In this document: positions 42,082 to 42,589 of the stretch, piece after piece
Numbering within the stretch: position 1 is the first letter of the stretch
How the letters are laid out: each line of letters starts with the position of its first letter
Origin: Hofstenia miamia
Lineage: Eukaryota > Xenacoelomorpha > Acoela
Length of the DNA: 42,589 bases
Assembly: GCA_004352715.1 (NCBI GenBank)
Contig: SCFE01000089.1
Location: 1,778,029 to 1,820,617 of the forward strand
Direction: 5' to 3'
Program-made: the position numbers and the translations under genes
The notes under the pieces: generated by a model
The model's database searches: none
What the model was told of the DNA's origin: nothing
What the model saw: the letters and a program-made list of their open reading frames with translations, nothing else

Positions 42082-42182
42082 TAGTGCTGGATCCGGTCAG
42101 GTTAAAACCGGTTAAACCGGTCCTGTCCGGTTAAAGCCGGTTAATCTGCAGGAGCCGGTTAATCTGGTTAAAATCCGGTTAA
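42082..42182 (+). mobile_element. hAT-type left end with CCGGTTAA subterminal repeats
   Basis: TAGTGCTGG at 42082-42090 is a common hAT terminus. It is followed by GATCCGGT and at least six CCGGTTAA-like units (some CCGGTTAAA or CTGGTTAAA) up to 42182. The rest of the element lies to the right, perhaps outside the window. Confidence 0.5.
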
Positions 42183-42589
42183 GAAATTCTATTTTGATTT
42201 TCAGAATTTATTGATTACAATAATTGCAGTATTACAATACAATAACACTTATGGCAAAGGGTGCAGGTGATTCCTACTTGTTGTCATTCTAGTTCTTATC
42301 CACATTTTGCCATTCAAATTTTGAAATTTTAATAAGAAAAAAATTATCAAATTTAAGAGAAAATAAAGCAACAACATGTTTGAAATCGCTTTATTGTTGC
42401 TAGAGTATATTTCAATTGGATAAAATCATGCATAAATTTCTAAATTTCATATACTATTCCATTTTGTGCAACTACATACATTTCTTTCATTAAATTTTGA
42501 TAGACTTTGCGCTCATTTCCATAAATATTTGCTATTAGAAATGTTAGGTCTAAAATCCCGAAGACGATATATATATATATATATATATA
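42183..42589. other. AT-rich sequence ending in (TA)n at the window edge
   Basis: No coding signal. A TA microsatellite runs from about 42566 to the end. It may be the interior of the hAT-type element beginning at 42082. Confidence 0.5.

Overview
The window is eukaryotic DNA: very AT-rich, gene-poor, and built mostly from decayed transposable elements nested inside each other. The mix is Ty3/gypsy retrotransposons, a non-LTR (Jockey/CR1-like) LINE, several hAT DNA transposons and derivatives, a Tc1/mariner element, a PIF/Harbinger-type MITE and a foldback-like composite. This suits an invertebrate animal or another TE-rich eukaryote, but the sequence does not fix the species. There are seven assembly gaps longer than 20 N (4263-4602, 9353-10352, 17631-18205, 21805-22804, 24744-25743, 31406-31426, 38915-39028). 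Three of them are exactly 1,000 N, so their true sizes are unknown. No rRNA, tRNA or CRISPR array was recognised.

1-12,000: a plus-strand gypsy reverse-transcriptase fragment (1-833) and a second, older gypsy copy on the minus strand, broken into RT (1796-2235), protease/linker (5687-6590) and gag (6600-8090) blocks. At least four copies of an LTR-like repeat lie among them (834-1190 +, 2240-3030 -, 4140-5046 -, 10864-11735 +). Two short stretches (5048-5240 and 8667-8758) have splice-like edges and compatible phase, and may be host exons.

12,000-20,400: an unassigned stretch, then one decayed LINE (about 14,710-20,374) carrying a stack of insertions. These are a 294-bp MITE with TAA target duplications, a 2.9-kb hAT with exact 8-bp duplications that landed in the GVPQG codons of the LINE RT, and a second hAT-type MITE of 818 bp. 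The 2.9-kb hAT itself contains a 933-bp hAT-type derivative (8-bp duplications) and a near-perfect 79-nt hairpin. The LINE ends in a stem-loop, AATAAA and a (TA)n tail.

20,511-26,089: a composite bounded by long, nearly identical terminal inverted repeats and a 6-bp direct repeat. The arms carry minisatellites and CRE/CCAAT-box motifs. A third arm copy and a gypsy protease-RT pseudogene lie inside. It is the least ordinary structure here.

26,090-42,589: hAT 3' remnants, MITE-like repeats, a dead mariner (30,953-32,145) whose middle is duplicated around a 21-N gap, long featureless AT-rich stretches, and the one intact protein gene: a 535-residue folate-biopterin-transporter-family membrane protein in a single exon (37,112-38,719). 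After it come microsatellites, a minus-strand LINE RT scrap, a hammerhead-like repeat tail and two hAT-type ends with GC-rich subterminal repeats. Apart from the transporter, nothing looks like a working gene set; the window's logic is the order in which transposons landed in each other.
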